64,000 nt of DNA, taken from NCBI RefSeq assembly GCF_000150275.1, contig NW_002060944.1, forward strand, positions 9,014,159-9,078,158, written 5' to 3'. Origin of the DNA: Trichoplax adhaerens. Taxonomy: Eukaryota > Placozoa > Uniplacotomia > Trichoplacea > Trichoplacidae. The notes below the pieces were generated by a model. That model was not told where the DNA came from and did no database searches. It saw only the letters and a list, made by a program, of their open reading frames with translations. The position numbers and the translations under genes are program-made. Shown here in pieces: positions 1 through 13,882 of the stretch. Numbering within the stretch: position 1 is the first letter of the stretch; each line of letters starts with the position of its first letter.

Positions 1-728
1 TTCAGCAAGGAAGAGTTTTCCAAACTAATATTCAAGTGCACCAGTATTTTTCATTAATCCAGAAATTTTTTTCAAACATGATCTAGAAGCTGTACTCGAG
101 TATGTATTCTTTTAAGATTTTCATTCAATAAAAAGTAATACGAAATTTATTAAATCAGAAGATTGATTAAAAAATATTTTAAGAAACTAATTTATTGATA
201 TTACTCTATATCGATTAGTTATATTTCCATCGAAGAAAATAACTATTGAATGGATTTGGATCTCCTATGTTACCGATTCGTATACAAATATGAGCACACG
301 TGAAATTATTGAGCAATTATCGATGATCGGAGTGTGATATCCACCTATAGATGCCTAGTAATCATCTGATAACACCAGTATAATTTTAAAATTTATACGG
401 AATTTAATTTTTCAATTTTATCTAAATGTCATGATTAATTGTTTTCCAGATCTCAAATTACCGACGTACACGTAGTTATGTTAGTTATACCAAAATATTT
501 CAAATTGTATATGTATCTATCTAATTTGTCTCTCTTCTAACCAATCTGTCTAATAAAACAGTTTTCAAAAATAAGATATCGATTATTAATTTATCTTATT
601 AGCATTCTCATTATATTGATCGAATTTACGTGATTGTCATATTGTATTGCATTGCACTGAATAAAATGATCACTATAAGATAACAGCACATTCGGGTAAG
701 TTTCTACATAAAATATTTTGCATGGTAT
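1..728. other. Gene-free AT-rich stretch
   Basis: No open frame with recognisable protein character and no structured RNA was seen on either strand. It runs up to the target-site duplication of the first solo LTR. Confidence 0.5.
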
Positions 729-1159
729 TGTCACGGTACGCCGTTACTAATTAAGTAACTGTTAATTAATGAATGCTTATGAATAGATAAGATAAGGTTA
801 TGTGTTATGTTTAATGCGCTTGTAGCTGATAATAGGATGGTAGAAATGAGACAGAAATAGAAGTTGTTAACAATTAATTTACTGTAGGTTTATAAGGTGT
901 GTTAATCTCTAAAAATTGAGCCGTATATTTAAGCGCGTGTGTTTTTAGAATAAAGTTAGTAATTACTCAAGAAACGGCAAGACTCATATCCTGAAGAATA
1001 GAGTAATAATTAGTCAGTTGTCTGTGGAGATCAGCCGAGAAATCGAGTTCTTAAATACTTCTTTCAAAGAAACTGAAAGTACTGGGAGAAATAACCCAAG
1101 TTTTAAGTAACTACACTAGAGTTCTTTACTTTCCTTTGCCACAAGTGAGGGTTGTGACA
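729..1159 (+). mobile_element. Solo LTR (431 bp) with GGTAT target-site duplication
   Basis: The element begins TGTCACGGTACG and ends GTTGTGACA, so it has the TG...CA ends of a retrotransposon LTR. It is flanked on both sides by the same 5-bp word, GGTAT (724-728 and 1160-1164). A TATA-like motif (about 924) is followed closely by AATAAA (949), as expected of an LTR promoter and polyadenylation site. There is no second LTR or internal coding region next to it, so it is a solo LTR left by recombination. Its first 12 bases match the LTR family found at 16076 and 48800, but similarity fades after that. A 5-bp duplication fits Gypsy, BEL or Copia elements; the clade cannot be decided without internal genes. 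Confidence 0.85.
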
Positions 1160-1164
1160 GGTAT

Positions 1165-2479
1165 CTCTTACTATTTCGCATGAGGTGATGTCTGCATTTA
1201 TCGCCTTGATTATACCTACGTTAATAACGTCATAATTTTTATCTAATTTTGGAAGTATTTCACAGTAGCTCGTAATGATAAGTTTACTTCCATTCTCATC
1301 TGAATTGTAATTATCTATCAATCAGCATAAGTAGTGCACTTATCATTGTAGTCCTTAACTAATTTTGGAAGTAATTCTAGTAATTATAGTATAAGCGATG
1401 CACTTATCTTCTATTCTGTTACCGTAGTTGGTCTCATTAGTTACAAAAATAAGCTTACGCCCTTGGCCGAGGAATACTAAATCTTCTTCTAGTAGTCATA
1501 GACTTGGACTATCTAATCTTCATTTTTTACCATAGTTATTCTACAGCATGCATCGTGCGTGCGATCATTTTAGAGAACAATAAGCGAACTTCATTATAAT
1601 CATTTGTTTCTAGTTTTTCACCGACATTTCAATTCTATCTCGAATTCTATGATATCATCATTACAATTCCATTACAGTAATTAATCATGAGTTCATGAAC
1701 TTCGTAAGTATAATTAGCAAGGTAAATTATAAAAGTAGCAGTTCACACAGATGCCCAAGAGATTGTATTCTATTCAAATAATCGCAACATTTTGGCTTGA
1801 AACTGTTATTCTCGCATATCTGCCAAGGCTTTTCAGTAACCTAATGATTCAAAGGTGGCTGATATAATAAAAAGCTGATCAAATTAAATGATCGGTCATC
1901 ATAACCCTAGATATCTCTTTAAACTAGAGTTATAGCAATTAGACTCTAACCCATAGCTTTCAATCTAGAATCTTTTTGTTCAATAAGTATAATTGATGAA
2001 TGGAAAAAGTAATAATGTCACTAATATCTTTGTTAATTTAGTATCAAAAACCTTTGAAGATGATGTATCATCATAGTACTATTATTTGACTTCAAACAAT
2101 CAGATTATAAGCTTGCTAAAACTTTAATTCTTGCAATTTTAGTATACTACTTAGAAAATAAGAATTGATAAAATAAGAAATTTGAATAATCTTGTTGGAT
2201 AATCAAAAGAATTTTTTGAAATCTTGAGGGTAAAAAATTATAAAGATATTGACAGTAGTGATAGCATATTTTCATGTGTAGGTATATTTAGCGTTAAGGA
2301 ATGAAAAGTATTGGTAAATGATGGTAAAATTCCGATAACAAAAATTTTATCTGATTACGTATTAGTTGCTCTAGCTGGTAATTATAAATAATCTTGAAAC
2401 AAAGCAACACTGCATTATATTTTCATTTCATTTCTTAAAATTTGATACTGTCTTCTCTAAAATTTCATTAATTAAATGT
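1165..2479. other. Non-coding stretch with a short internal repeat and an unproven minus-strand open frame
   Basis: A phrase containing CTAATTTTGGAAGTA occurs twice (near 1240 and 1359), with similar neighbouring words ending TGCACTTATC, suggesting a local duplication of about 120 bp. A minus-strand open frame covers 1103-1321, partly inside the LTR. It has no recognised domain and could be chance. Confidence 0.4.
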
Positions 2480-2484
2480 CAAAT

Positions 2485-3114
2485 TGTGACAGTGTTATAT
2501 ACTATATTAGAGTAGAAATATCTATGTTAGGATAATTCTGTTACCCTATTCTTATTTAGTTAACTTCTAATTTGGATATACTGTGTTTTAATATAGCACT
2601 GACTTTTTATGACAGTGACACTTATACACATAATGAAATTAATAGTTATAATAGGGAATGCAAATCATCTACTTACAGTTCGAATCATTGTGATTGTAAC
2701 TTACTTATGGTAGATTGTAAATTATCATGGAACTATTCTGTGATAGGACATATCGTAATCTGACTATTGTGTATTAGTCATCAGATGTCTATGTTCGTAA
2801 ATACTGTTGTCTGCATTAAGGGAACAGTAGCTAAAATTAATATCTAATTCAGTAAATGATTCCAAAGTTAATCGTACTAACTGTGACTCATAAACTATTG
2901 AGGAAGAGTATATAAATGCAGTATATCGTATAATAAAGAGGATTTTTAAACTTAGTGTTTAACGTAAAATACGAGGGGTTTAAGTCTTTATGAAGTCTGC
3001 TAGTAGAGCAAAAGTGTTTCTGATAGTGCAGATATCGTTCCTTTATACGTGGTTTAAGGAATTGACTTATTGATCGTATATTACGTTATCTTGTTGCAAA
3101 GCTGTTTTGTAATA
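2485..3114 (+). mobile_element. Solo LTR, family 1 copy A (630 bp), CAAAT target-site duplication
   Basis: This 630-bp block begins TGTGACAGTGTTATA and ends GCTGTTTTGTAATA. It is nearly the same (about 94% by eye, no length difference) as the block at 14909-15538. It is flanked by CAAAT on both sides (2480-2484 and 3115-3119), different from the duplication of the other copy, so the two were inserted independently. TATAAA at 2911 and AATAAA at 2932 are candidate promoter and polyadenylation signals. The last dinucleotide is TA instead of the usual CA, a likely later mutation. A 63-codon open frame conserved between the copies is best explained by common descent of the LTR rather than by a gene. 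Confidence 0.92.
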
Positions 3115-3119
3115 CAAAT

Positions 3120-5867
3120 ATATTTTATGAATATCTCTACAGAAATTTAAGCGTTAATGCAGGCATGATGTATAAGTACAATTATCTATTATATTTTAGT
3201 TGCCATTCAAATGTCACAGATGATTGCAATATCAACTCAATTTATACACGTATATAGCAATGTATAAATATCAATACGGTTGGTATGCTGCTTATACGAT
3301 ATACGATTCATAATAAGCAATACTTTGGTGTAATTAGGTTACTGTTACTTAAATTACTTGCAGTATTTATCGTAATTCTATCTACTTAAAGGCATGATTG
3401 CATTCGATCACTTTATACCGCACTAATTACCTTTATGCTAATAATATAGCATCGTACGTAATGTTACGCTATAGGCATTACTTTGACGTCAGTAATACCA
3501 TATCTTCAGAAGCAAAATAGCTGTTATGACAATGATAGAATCTAGAATTTATAGCAAATAAGTATGTTCTAAGGTGCAAAAATTAACCAATTTATTCTTA
3601 ATTTCTTCATGCCAGTGAGTGAAAAATTAATCGAATATCGGATAAACTAATCAGCTAGACGGTCTCAGTCTCGTTTTGTAGAATTTTTTACAAAATCAAA
3701 AATAAGCTATGCTAGTGATACAAGAAATAAAGATCACACTAAAAGAGCAATCTTAGCAATACATAACAACTAAATTACCACAAGAACATTTTATGATATA
3801 TTTGAAAATCTAAATTAATTTAAATTTTCCATGATAACTTGTATTTTGTTACATAAGCCATCTTGAAAACTAGATAAATTTGATTCTATAGGGAAAAAAA
3901 TTAGATTACTCTCCATAAGACAGCAATTGAAGCTATCTTGCTTCATCAAATACAGTACCGGTACGATAGCTCTCATTAACATGTTGTGAATTAAGTTCGC
4001 AAATATTCATGCAAATATTGTTAGTGCTGCTAAGTTAATTATAGTAGCTAATCTATTGTCTAGTATGACAACATATAAACATTTTTGTTATACTAGTTTT
4101 TATGCAATGACATTTTGCAATAACTGTCAAGTTATATGACGATGCAATGAATCGTACTATATCGAACAATTTTATCTTTACTCTATTTATTTTGTAAGAC
4201 TTCTAGAATCACTTCCTTAGACTATAATACACATTTTAATTGTTTACATCGTACTAAAATTATTGATATAGCTTCAATAGTTCGCGCGGATATTGGCTTG
4301 TCCAATCTTGTGCTATAGTTTATAATAAACTTCTATCTCTACGTAACTCAACTGCAACTTCATCTGTAGTAATTGAGGCTTCCTACAAAGGTAATATGCG
4401 CTGAAAGTTTAACGGTAATCTGAAGAAGGCACTGTGTGACGTCGAATAGTCAATTATGCATAATAAAGACATTGTAGATCACGGCTGGTAGACAAATCAG
4501 ATAGAGAATATCTCAAATCGGTGCGCTTCTACTATTTATACAAATTACATAATGCTTAATTCCCAAACGCTACAACACCTCGTGGTATAAAAATTAACCA
4601 ATTATTGAGTCATCAGATATTTGATATCCCACCGCTAATCTCACGCTGTTTTTATCAATAAATAATGTAAGAATTGCACGATAATTATATTTAATTGCTA
4701 TACTAAAATTGTATGTATGTCATAAAAAAGAGCATGACCTAGTTATCACGTGAGATAATTTCAGTATATTTAGTTCATTGGCTCCAAAATATTAATAAAA
4801 ATTGTGCAAAGTCACTAGATTGCAATAATTCAGCAAGGTATGGAACATTGAAGCTTTGTACACTTTGATGATTAATTCACTAGGATTTAAAAGATGATTC
4901 TAATAGACTATTCATTAGGTCATAAATCTAAGAGTCAATTCCGTGAAACTACATTCATCTTATCAAACAGATAATGAATTAATTAATTATTGTAAATATC
5001 ATTAAATATTGTAACATAATAGTATTAGTATTAAAAAGAAGACCATAGCTCCGACTTATTATCTAATCGATCTCAACTCTCTCACAACGCTTAGCAATAA
5101 AATACTTCCAATAAAATGCATATACTTATTAATAAGCAACTATTCGTACTGTAATTGGAAAAATCGGTAATGATCGTCGTATCATTTGCAGCATATGCGA
5201 TTACAGAGGCAGCGATGAAGACTATTATTGATTGCTATTAATGACTTTTAATATGTTGAGATCCTTTCGATCTAAACACTAAATTCAGTCACCAAAAAAT
5301 AGAAGATTTTTATTACATTGCGATGACAACTTTACATGCAATAAATCTTGTTATTAGTAATACTTATGAAATGAAAGATAATTCATACTTATCAAAGAGA
5401 TGTTACTAATTTTTAATCAACATAATGTAATTTTTATATGGATGACACTGGTAATTATATATTACTATACATTAGCGTATTAGAATAATAAATATTAAAA
5501 ATTAAATAATTTCTCACCTTCTTCTGAACGTGATACTATAAAATTTAAGTTGTAATCATAATTTATTGCTTTATTTATACTAATCTACGTCAGAAAATGT
5601 TTGTTTACAGCAAACATCTGGTGGATAAGGGTAAAATTAGTGAAGAGTTCACTTTTTACTGTAATTGACTTTGGGAATTCATGGATAAAACAACAATGCA
5701 AGACTCTATGGAAGAGAAAAAATACACTTTATAAACTGCCTTGCCCTCTTAGAACATTAAAATTTGTGACCTTATGAGAGTACGCTCTTCATTTAACTAT
5801 CTTGTCTAATATCATTAGCAACCGCTTGAATTAATTTTATCAGGTAGCCTTTTCTTACAATTTTACC
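3120..5867. other. Gene-free stretch upstream of the STAT gene
   Basis: No coding exon, repeat with clear borders or RNA gene was recognised in these 2.7 kb. Any promoter or 5' untranslated exon of the STAT gene should lie in its right-hand part, but no convincing core promoter stands out from the AT-rich background. Confidence 0.45.
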
Positions 5868-8800
5868 ATGTCCAGAAAATTTTGGATTAACTTAACAATG
5901 GACCAGCAAGCTCGAATATACAATTTCTATGATCAATATAATTTCCCAATAGAAATTCGCATTCGGTTTAACAATTGGATACAAGAAGCGTACAAGTAAG
6001 AATATCTCATAATCTTGAAGTAATTTAGTCAAACATAGTACCAAATCTAGGTGCGAGATGTCAGTCTAAGCGGCAGTTGCAAAAATCACGAACAATATTA
6101 TTATTTAGCATATAATGCTACGAGTTGATATTCACCGTTCTTAATCTAGAAAATGTTTAAAAATCAAATTGATGTATAAAAATATCGATAATATTTCTAA
6201 TGATAAGTTTCGCACGATGCTTTCGAAATTTTAAGCTTAACTTCTAATAGCATTCATATAGATTATTTATTCATCATCTTTTTTAACAGGCACTAAAATT
6301 TGTATGCTAGCAGCATTTCGTGAACTTTACAGCTGCTTTCACAGCAAATAGTAGTTACGTTAAAAATTTTATTAATCTTTAGCTAAGTGCATACATTCAG
6401 ATTAGGATCATTGGGAAACAAACAGTTCATTTCTCTTCGAAACAGAAAAATTTTGAATACGTACGAATATTCACCTGCAGATTATTGTGAAGGAATTTTT
6501 GCTAAAAATCTTTATCAGGATTTACTGAATGAAATACAGAACACCATTTCTAATTTACAAGTAAGAAATGTATTCTAATACTATTCTAATACTATTCTAT
6601 TTAATCGCTCATAGAAACACTTTTTAATAAATGGTAGATTGTACAGATTTTTAATGTAGTAAGTCGGGCATCCATTTCAACTACATCAGAGTAGTTACTG
6701 GGAAAATTAAAAATGTTATTACATTTCAGTAGAATGGAAAATTCGATCTCAATGTGCGAGCATCGAACCATGAACTTTAGGAGTAAATCTTAGAAGTTTC
6801 TGATTGAACTTTGTACCGCTCGCTACTAACAAGAATTGACATATAGAATTCAAGCATTTAGATTTGAATAATTTGTGTGCCAATATTGTTTACATTATAC
6901 ACAGAAACTGAAGTGCTTTCATTTATTCTGTATATTCTATAACATAATATTCGAATCACCCTGCAGATGCTGCAACCGGAACAAGCTACTGAAGACCAGT
7001 TCGTTGCTCTTTATAATCTAAATAAAAATCTGAAGACTTTACAGGTAAAAATATTTTTGGCATCTCCTTACAAATAATGCGATATCGAACACTAACGAAC
7101 CATAAGAACGCGTTAAATATTTGATCTATTGCAGCTGATTTTTCAAAAAAATTAAATTTAGCCTTCATATGATGGTTTACTGGTAGTGCTGTGGCTATAC
7201 AAAGCTAACATTCTGTAGCTAATATTTCGTTATTTCCATTTAATTTATCAATTCACTTAATCTATGTAAATCGATAAATAGTTTTATTTATAATTGAAAT
7301 CCATTTATAGTAAGTATATGTCTTACTGCTTACCTCCGATACCTAAAACAAAATAATCTATTTTGAACTCCCTTTCTAGATACCTTAAATAGATTACATC
7401 GCTCCACATGCAAAATAATTGTAGATATTCGAATCCTAGAATGATCTTGCAAAAATTAATTTAATTACTATTAATAAATGAATGAAATGAATTCAATCTT
7501 TTTAAAATTGGTAGCAAAGGAGTATAAAGTAAACTTTCAAAACTTTTAATGCCAATATTGTAAATTTACAACAACTGCAAGGTATAATTCCTCACCTACA
7601 TAACACAGCACAGCATTACACTTATTGATGCAATTTCCAAAAAAATTAAGCTACTCGTATGGTGAATTATTCTCTATGCCTAAAACGGGATTAAAGCGAA
7701 ATGCAGTGAATTAAATGAATTATAACTTAATAAAAGAATTTCAAGATAACCACTATAAGATTCGAATATATAAAGCTTTAAATCGCTAATATATTTAATT
7801 TGCAAACAGGATTTATTTCAGTCCAGACCAGAGAAGCTGCTCAAAGTCATAACTGAGGGTATTCGCTATGAAGAAAGAGTTGAATATGATCTACACAGGG
7901 CTGCGGTTTGTAAAAGCGTGCCATAAAATATGCTAACTACTAAGCTTCTCTCAAATCGACTTTTATAGTATCTTCTTCTACTTTCTGGTACAGGTAATGC
8001 AGTCTCCACAGTCGCCAGAAATTCCTATACTAGATGGTTTCCTAGAACAACTCCATCAATTCATAAAAGATCAAACTAACAAAGTGGATGGACTTCAATC
8101 AGAAGTAATACAGGCTTTACAACAAATTAGCAGTATGCAATCTGGCATAGGACTTGATATCGGTAAAACTTTCATTAATTTGTAAAAAATGCAATTAGTA
8201 ACATAATGTAAATACGATTGACAGTTTTTAAACCATTTGATCGTAAACATAACTACTTAATTTTACTCAGTTGCTTCTCTCCGAATGATATCACAGTAAT
8301 GTCGATACTTATTGCATGCTGTTAATGTTGTTGCTTTATTAGACTGCGGATAAATTATTTAAACTGCATCAATCAGCTATAATTTTTGTATTTTTGTTAA
8401 TTTAATTGAGCCTTGTGGTCGAATAATATAACTGCTAAATTTTACTCTACTTAGTTACTTCTCTCAAAGATTTGACGGTAAGCTCGATGCTTGTTGAATT
8501 ATTTCTATTTTAAAATAAATTATTTTTAATCCATATAGGACGTTATCAAAATTATTCTGTACAAAATGGAATTTTTAGTCAAACAGAAATCATTAAAGAG
8601 GACATCATGGTTTGTTTTTCTTTTGTTTTCGTGACCAACTTTTACCGGTGCATAATTATTACAAGGCGATAGAGTAAGAATGAGGAGCTAGCAAAGAAAT
8701 CTTCCTATCCAAGCATTATCGTCTATCGCGCTAGGATTATGTTTGCTAATACTGTAGCGCAGTTCTAATTTTAGGCTAGATTAATGCTAAAAATAGCATG

Positions 8801-11800
8801 TTTCAGATTTTATTTTCGACATTACAGTTATTCCTAAGAACCTTTTCAGGCTTCAAATGGCCACAGTCGATATACGCTACTCATATCTTATTATCTGTAC
8901 GATTTATGGCAGTACATATAGCTTAGTAGAGTACTTTGAAATGGGAAGCCAATATTCTACAAAAAATTTCTACTTAAAATAGCATTTTTTCTTACATGAT
9001 GAGTCTCAATCAATTTCTCAACCCACATCAACTAAAATTAACTAGTAAAAATCACGACATCAAATATATCAATGCTTATCCATGCATATTGCATTAATCT
9101 TACAGTATTATTATTTTTTCTGCCCATTCAATCGTTAGATACTTTTGCAGAAAATGTCAGAACTTATCCAGAATTTCATAAGATTAAATGAAGTTATTAT
9201 CCAAAAACAATTACGGCCTTGGAAAATGAGTCAAATGACATTATTTAGCCTAAAAGAGCAAAAAGAGCATAGCTATAGGCTAGATGTCATCCAAAACAGG
9301 TTTAATTCACTCAGTTTGATTTAAATTATAAATTATACATATAAATGATAGATCGTTAAGATATTAAAAATAAATTTTAATCTCGCAAAGCGTATCATAA
9401 ATCTTTACTAATACCAATATCGCAGCATGGAAGTTTCATATGATCTACTCGAGGATGCTGGGAAAATAATTAAATCAGTGAGTTACGCTTAATAATTTAA
9501 GGCAGTAAAATAAATTTATATTGTTAATAAATAATTTTTGCTGCAGATCCTTTGTCATTACGACGCGATTTATCAATCTTGTGATATCTCGCTTGAGCAA
9601 TTACGTCAATTCGATTCCATCATCGTAAATCAGCAATATCAGCTCATCTATAAGTTAGTGAATAATAGAGACTTTAAAAGAAAATTCCCTTTATATTATT
9701 GTAACCACTGCTTTGTGTGGCTTACAATTCAGTAGCTTTATCGAAGTTTAAATCTATTAATTCTAACTTTAGGTCCATTATAGTTTCTATACAGCCTATT
9801 CGAGTTATAAAAGTTGACAACAAATTTGAAACTGCAATCACGCAAGTCATACTGTTTAAAATATGGATTAAAAACTACTATATTCTGATTAAATTTGTCA
9901 TTAACTTTATCTTCCTAAGCTACAGCACTTAAATAATTTATTTTAGATTTTTACTTGGGCATAAACTGGGCTTATTACAAGCTGAAGTGGAGGCAACTAT
10001 CCTTGGGTAATGATCAATAATGATTAATATTTATTTTAGCTTCATCTTTGCACTCAGTAAAATTTTAGGGAGAGATTGGCTTTATGCTAAGAAACGAAAT
10101 TTTGATCTAATTATTACAGAAACGATGAATTGAAGCATATATTAGCTACAAATTCGTAAGCTTAGATTTGCTATTTTAACTTGAAATATAGGCCATAATA
10201 AAATTCATACGTACTTATACTAAAATTTTCCTACCTAATTGTAACCCTCCCAATATTTAAAGTCTAATCGTTGTATAACAAAATAGAATGTCAAATAACG
10301 CCAGTGATGCAATTCAACTAGATCCAAAATTATTGCACCACCTGAACAATCAACTGCCATTTAAACCAGCGGTAAACAATTAGAACATTCCTGAAATCAG
10401 TTGCAGTATTTTGATATATATGTAAAGATTTAACGCAAATTGTACGGTATTTAATTCGAGAAACAGTAAATCGTACCGCAAACATATTCCAAGAAATAAA
10501 TACTAGATAAAATTTATCATTTAGTAGATAAGCATAATACTAAATTAGAGTTCTTCGATAACTTAAAAAGTTTGTAAATAATTTAAATTATTATACTCTA
10601 TGATCCAGTTAATAAACTGCCAAAACAAGGATAATGGGTTAACTGCTCATTTTCGTGATTGGGTAAGTCTTTCGACGTACTATAAATTAATGCTTACTAT
10701 CTAATTGGAATCAAAACTTGTTCCCAAAAATTAATTTTAGTTAGTTAAATATTATATTAAACATCATTTACTTTATCAGATAGTACAATTCTCATTAATT
10801 AGTATTAAAGATAAAAAATACTGTTAGTGCTCTTGTCCATGATTTTCACTGTACTCCTACTTATGAATTTTCAACGATAATGGTATTTAACGTTCAAAAA
10901 GTTATTCTTATCTATATATTTACCAGAATATAACAGAAGGCATAATTCTTATTTTATACTCTGTATAACTGGATCATATATATAGATATCTTCATTTGAT
11001 AAGCAATGGTATATATCCAGTCATTTTCGCGTACATATAATTTTATTTCCATGATTTATACCGTCATCATAAGCAAATTTTACCTAAAACAGACTCTAAT
11101 TATATATAAAGTGTAAGATTTCATTAATATAATATCCTAAAATTAATGTACACACTAATTACATTTTTAGAAATTGTCAAAAACAGAAAGAGGTGATAAC
11201 GGCAATGCAAGAGATAGGGTATATATAATAATTTTTAATAAAATCATTACTGAATTTACAACTAGCATGCGTGTAAATTGGTGAATAGACTCCTTTTGAG
11301 GTATAATTAAAAAATTGAAAATTGATTCTGTGAACCAACATATTCATTACTGTTTGCCACAGCTGGTAACAGAAAAGAAATGTGCGATCATATTCATCCT
11401 CAAATTCAACTTGAATGAAACTGCTATGAAACGTACAGTAAGTGATAATTCTTACAACAGCGTGAAATTCAAAAATATCAAGACTTTATTTGTAAATAAC
11501 TATAAGAAGCAATAATTTCATTCTTATCAAAGGCTGGAAAGTAATTTTTTATCATACAGATTCTTTATTAACAATTTATTACGCTGCAATAGCGTAGGTT
11601 TTATGTTTCTTAATACCTTTCTGTTATTTTCTCATAGCTGTTACTCAATATTCTCATCTTTAGATAATTTCACTGCCTATCATCCTTACAGTTAACTCAA
11701 ATCAAACCCCAAGCGCATGGGGAACGATTATATGGGACAGTTACTTTTCTGATCCGGTTAGTAATAAGCAGTCTCATTTTCTAATTCTCGTGCAAAACAA

Positions 11801-13882
11801 TCATTTATGAAATGAATTATTAAAATGATAACACTACCAATTCGAGTAATAATCTAGTACTCCTCTTTATACTGTTTTATGTAAATTTTGAGTAACTTTC
11901 TCGAGATTAAAGTGATCTCAGTAAGAGCAAGTTATACCTGCAAGCTAATATAAAACAGCATTATAATATAGCAGTATTTCAAATATTTTCAAAAGTCTTG
12001 CTCTAACGTTCCAAATATGATGAAATCCAAAATTTAGAAACAGTCTTTTAAGAAACACGATTAAAAACGCCTTAAAAAATTACGTTAGCATAACATGAAA
12101 TAGAGCTATTGTTAAGTCACTATTCAATAAGTTCATCCGATAGGTCTCGAACTTAATTCTTAAAAATTCAAATATACAATCTAGTTTTACGCATATAAAG
12201 TTATACTTACTTTTTCGTAAAATAACATTTGCATAGAGATACTATTGTTTCAGTAGGCGTAGCGTTTAAGCTAATGGCATGGAACTATGCATCCCATCAT
12301 AGGACAGAAATAATTTGGATGCTCCTGACGAGGTCCCCTGGAAAATGTTCTTCAGCATGCTTGATATGGAATTTCACAAAAGAACTGAAAGAAGTCTAGA
12401 TAACGAACATGAGCAATGCCTTCGGGAATTATACTGCAGTAAATAGAGATTAAAATTTGAGTACTATATTCAGTAACTTCATCACTCACGTTATGTGTCA
12501 CATATAGATTAGATCGTATCATAATTTAAAAGATATCAGTTATTTGCAACTTCTTATTACTAAAGGCTTATTAATCCTTCCTGCGAGGCAGTCTTAGCTT
12601 AGTAGCATAGCAATATTGATATACCAATAGTATATGTATTTTCAGGTTAATGAGTTGAATATACTTTGTGCTTGCAGATATACTCTATCGCACATACTAT
12701 TCGAAATCCATATAGTCAATTTAGGAAAAGAATAAATAATTGATGCAAATATTATATTTATTAATCTTCTCCTTTTAAGATATCAACGAAATAGCAGAAA
12801 CAGATCCAAACCAACTTCGTGTAACCCGGAAGGATTTTTATAGAGTACGTGTTAGTGATTAGTCCGTTCTAATTAGTATAGTTTCACTTAGGCAAATATT
12901 AGTAATCAAGATATTTAATATTATTAATAATATGCAATTTAAGATATGATTGAATATTTAGGGCAAAGATTTACAATTCACTATCATCTATACCACTGTA
13001 GTCATTGAAATAATACAACTTGCCTAAGAATCCTGATAATTTCATCATGATTGCTATAGTCATCACAACATAATCATCCAATAAGCGGATTGACCAGTCC
13101 TACATTTTGGAAATGGCTATATGGCATCTTAGAAATGCTAGAAAAGAGAAGCACGATAGAAATTAGGAGTTTGTGGAAAAATGGGTAAAGTCCATTAAAA
13201 AATTAATTAGTCGATTATCAAGTAAAGTACAGAACTAATAGTAACATATTTAGAATTAATCAATAGATTATCAAAATTATAATAGTCACATATCTCATTT
13301 TTAAGACATATTGTCGGATTTGTGACAAAATCCCGAGTAAGAGAAATACTACGCTCAAAAACGCCAGGCACTTTCTTGATACGATTTAGTACCAGGGTTT
13401 ATAAAGCTTTAAGTTTCTGCTTTGTTACAGGTATGAGATTTAACGTCAACAAAGTTTATTATCATAGTATAACAGTATATTGCTTGCCAAACTTTAATTA
13501 ATTTGTAAAAATTTTCATAACATGGATATGCAAAACAATAATAGAAAGGGGCGATATCCAGTTACCTGAACCTTTAGACGAGAAGATGCTTACTGTTCCC
13601 AAAAAATCATTAGCGGAAACGTAAGTACTTTCGCCACATACAAGCTTTCCAATACACAAGCACAATGGCTGTATAGGTTGAAAGATACGAGTACTTTAAT
13701 TTAATGATAGTTAATCGATGTAATCATTTTCCTTTTTAGTCGTATAATATCTTAATATGCTTCCAAGGATTTCTTTACGACTAACTATATTTTAATTACT
13801 ATTAAGTATTCAATTACGTAGCGAAACACGTTTAAAATTGCTAAAATGTTACAATATTGGCAAAAGAAAAGATCGATATTAG
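5868..13882 (+). CDS. STAT: STAT-family transcription factor, 22 exons, about 693 aa
   Basis: STAT proteins are cytoplasmic factors that, after tyrosine phosphorylation, pair through SH2 domains, enter the nucleus and bind DNA. Exons: 5868-5995, 6401-6560, 6967-7044, 7822-7905, 7994-8162, 8539-8609, 9151-9299, 9426-9477, 9547-9653, 9773-9853, 9947-10006, 10287-10371, 10609-10662, 11171-11218, 11363-11437, 11664-11756, 12303-12438, 12780-12844, 13060-13184, 13306-13430, 13545-13620, 13822-13882. The joined frame is open throughout. Order of parts: N-terminal domain (1-96, FPIEIR), coiled coil (about 97-333), DNA-binding region (about 334-498, NGLTAHFRDW and SLPIIL), linker (TFWKWLYGILEM), SH2 (about 607-690, GTFLIRFS with the phosphotyrosine-binding Arg near 633). 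The ATG is the first before the N-terminal domain. Odd points: the N-domain is short between exons 1 and 2, where an exon may be missing, and the protein ends right after SH2 with no transactivation tail or clear phosphotyrosine motif. Family certain; some exon borders are inferred. Confidence 0.88.
8229..8520. repeat. Diverged two-copy tandem duplication in STAT intron 5 (offset about 179 bp)
   Basis: The words around 8261 (TTTTACTC, then TTGCTTCTCTC, then CGATACTTATTG) recur in order about 179 bp later from 8440 with scattered changes. This is an old direct duplication lying wholly between exons 5 and 6. Confidence 0.65.

Noticed and set aside
1103-1321. Minus-strand 72-codon frame as a gene
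   Set aside because: It overlaps the LTR edge, lacks a good start and has no recognised domain. It is mentioned only as a possible interrupted remnant.
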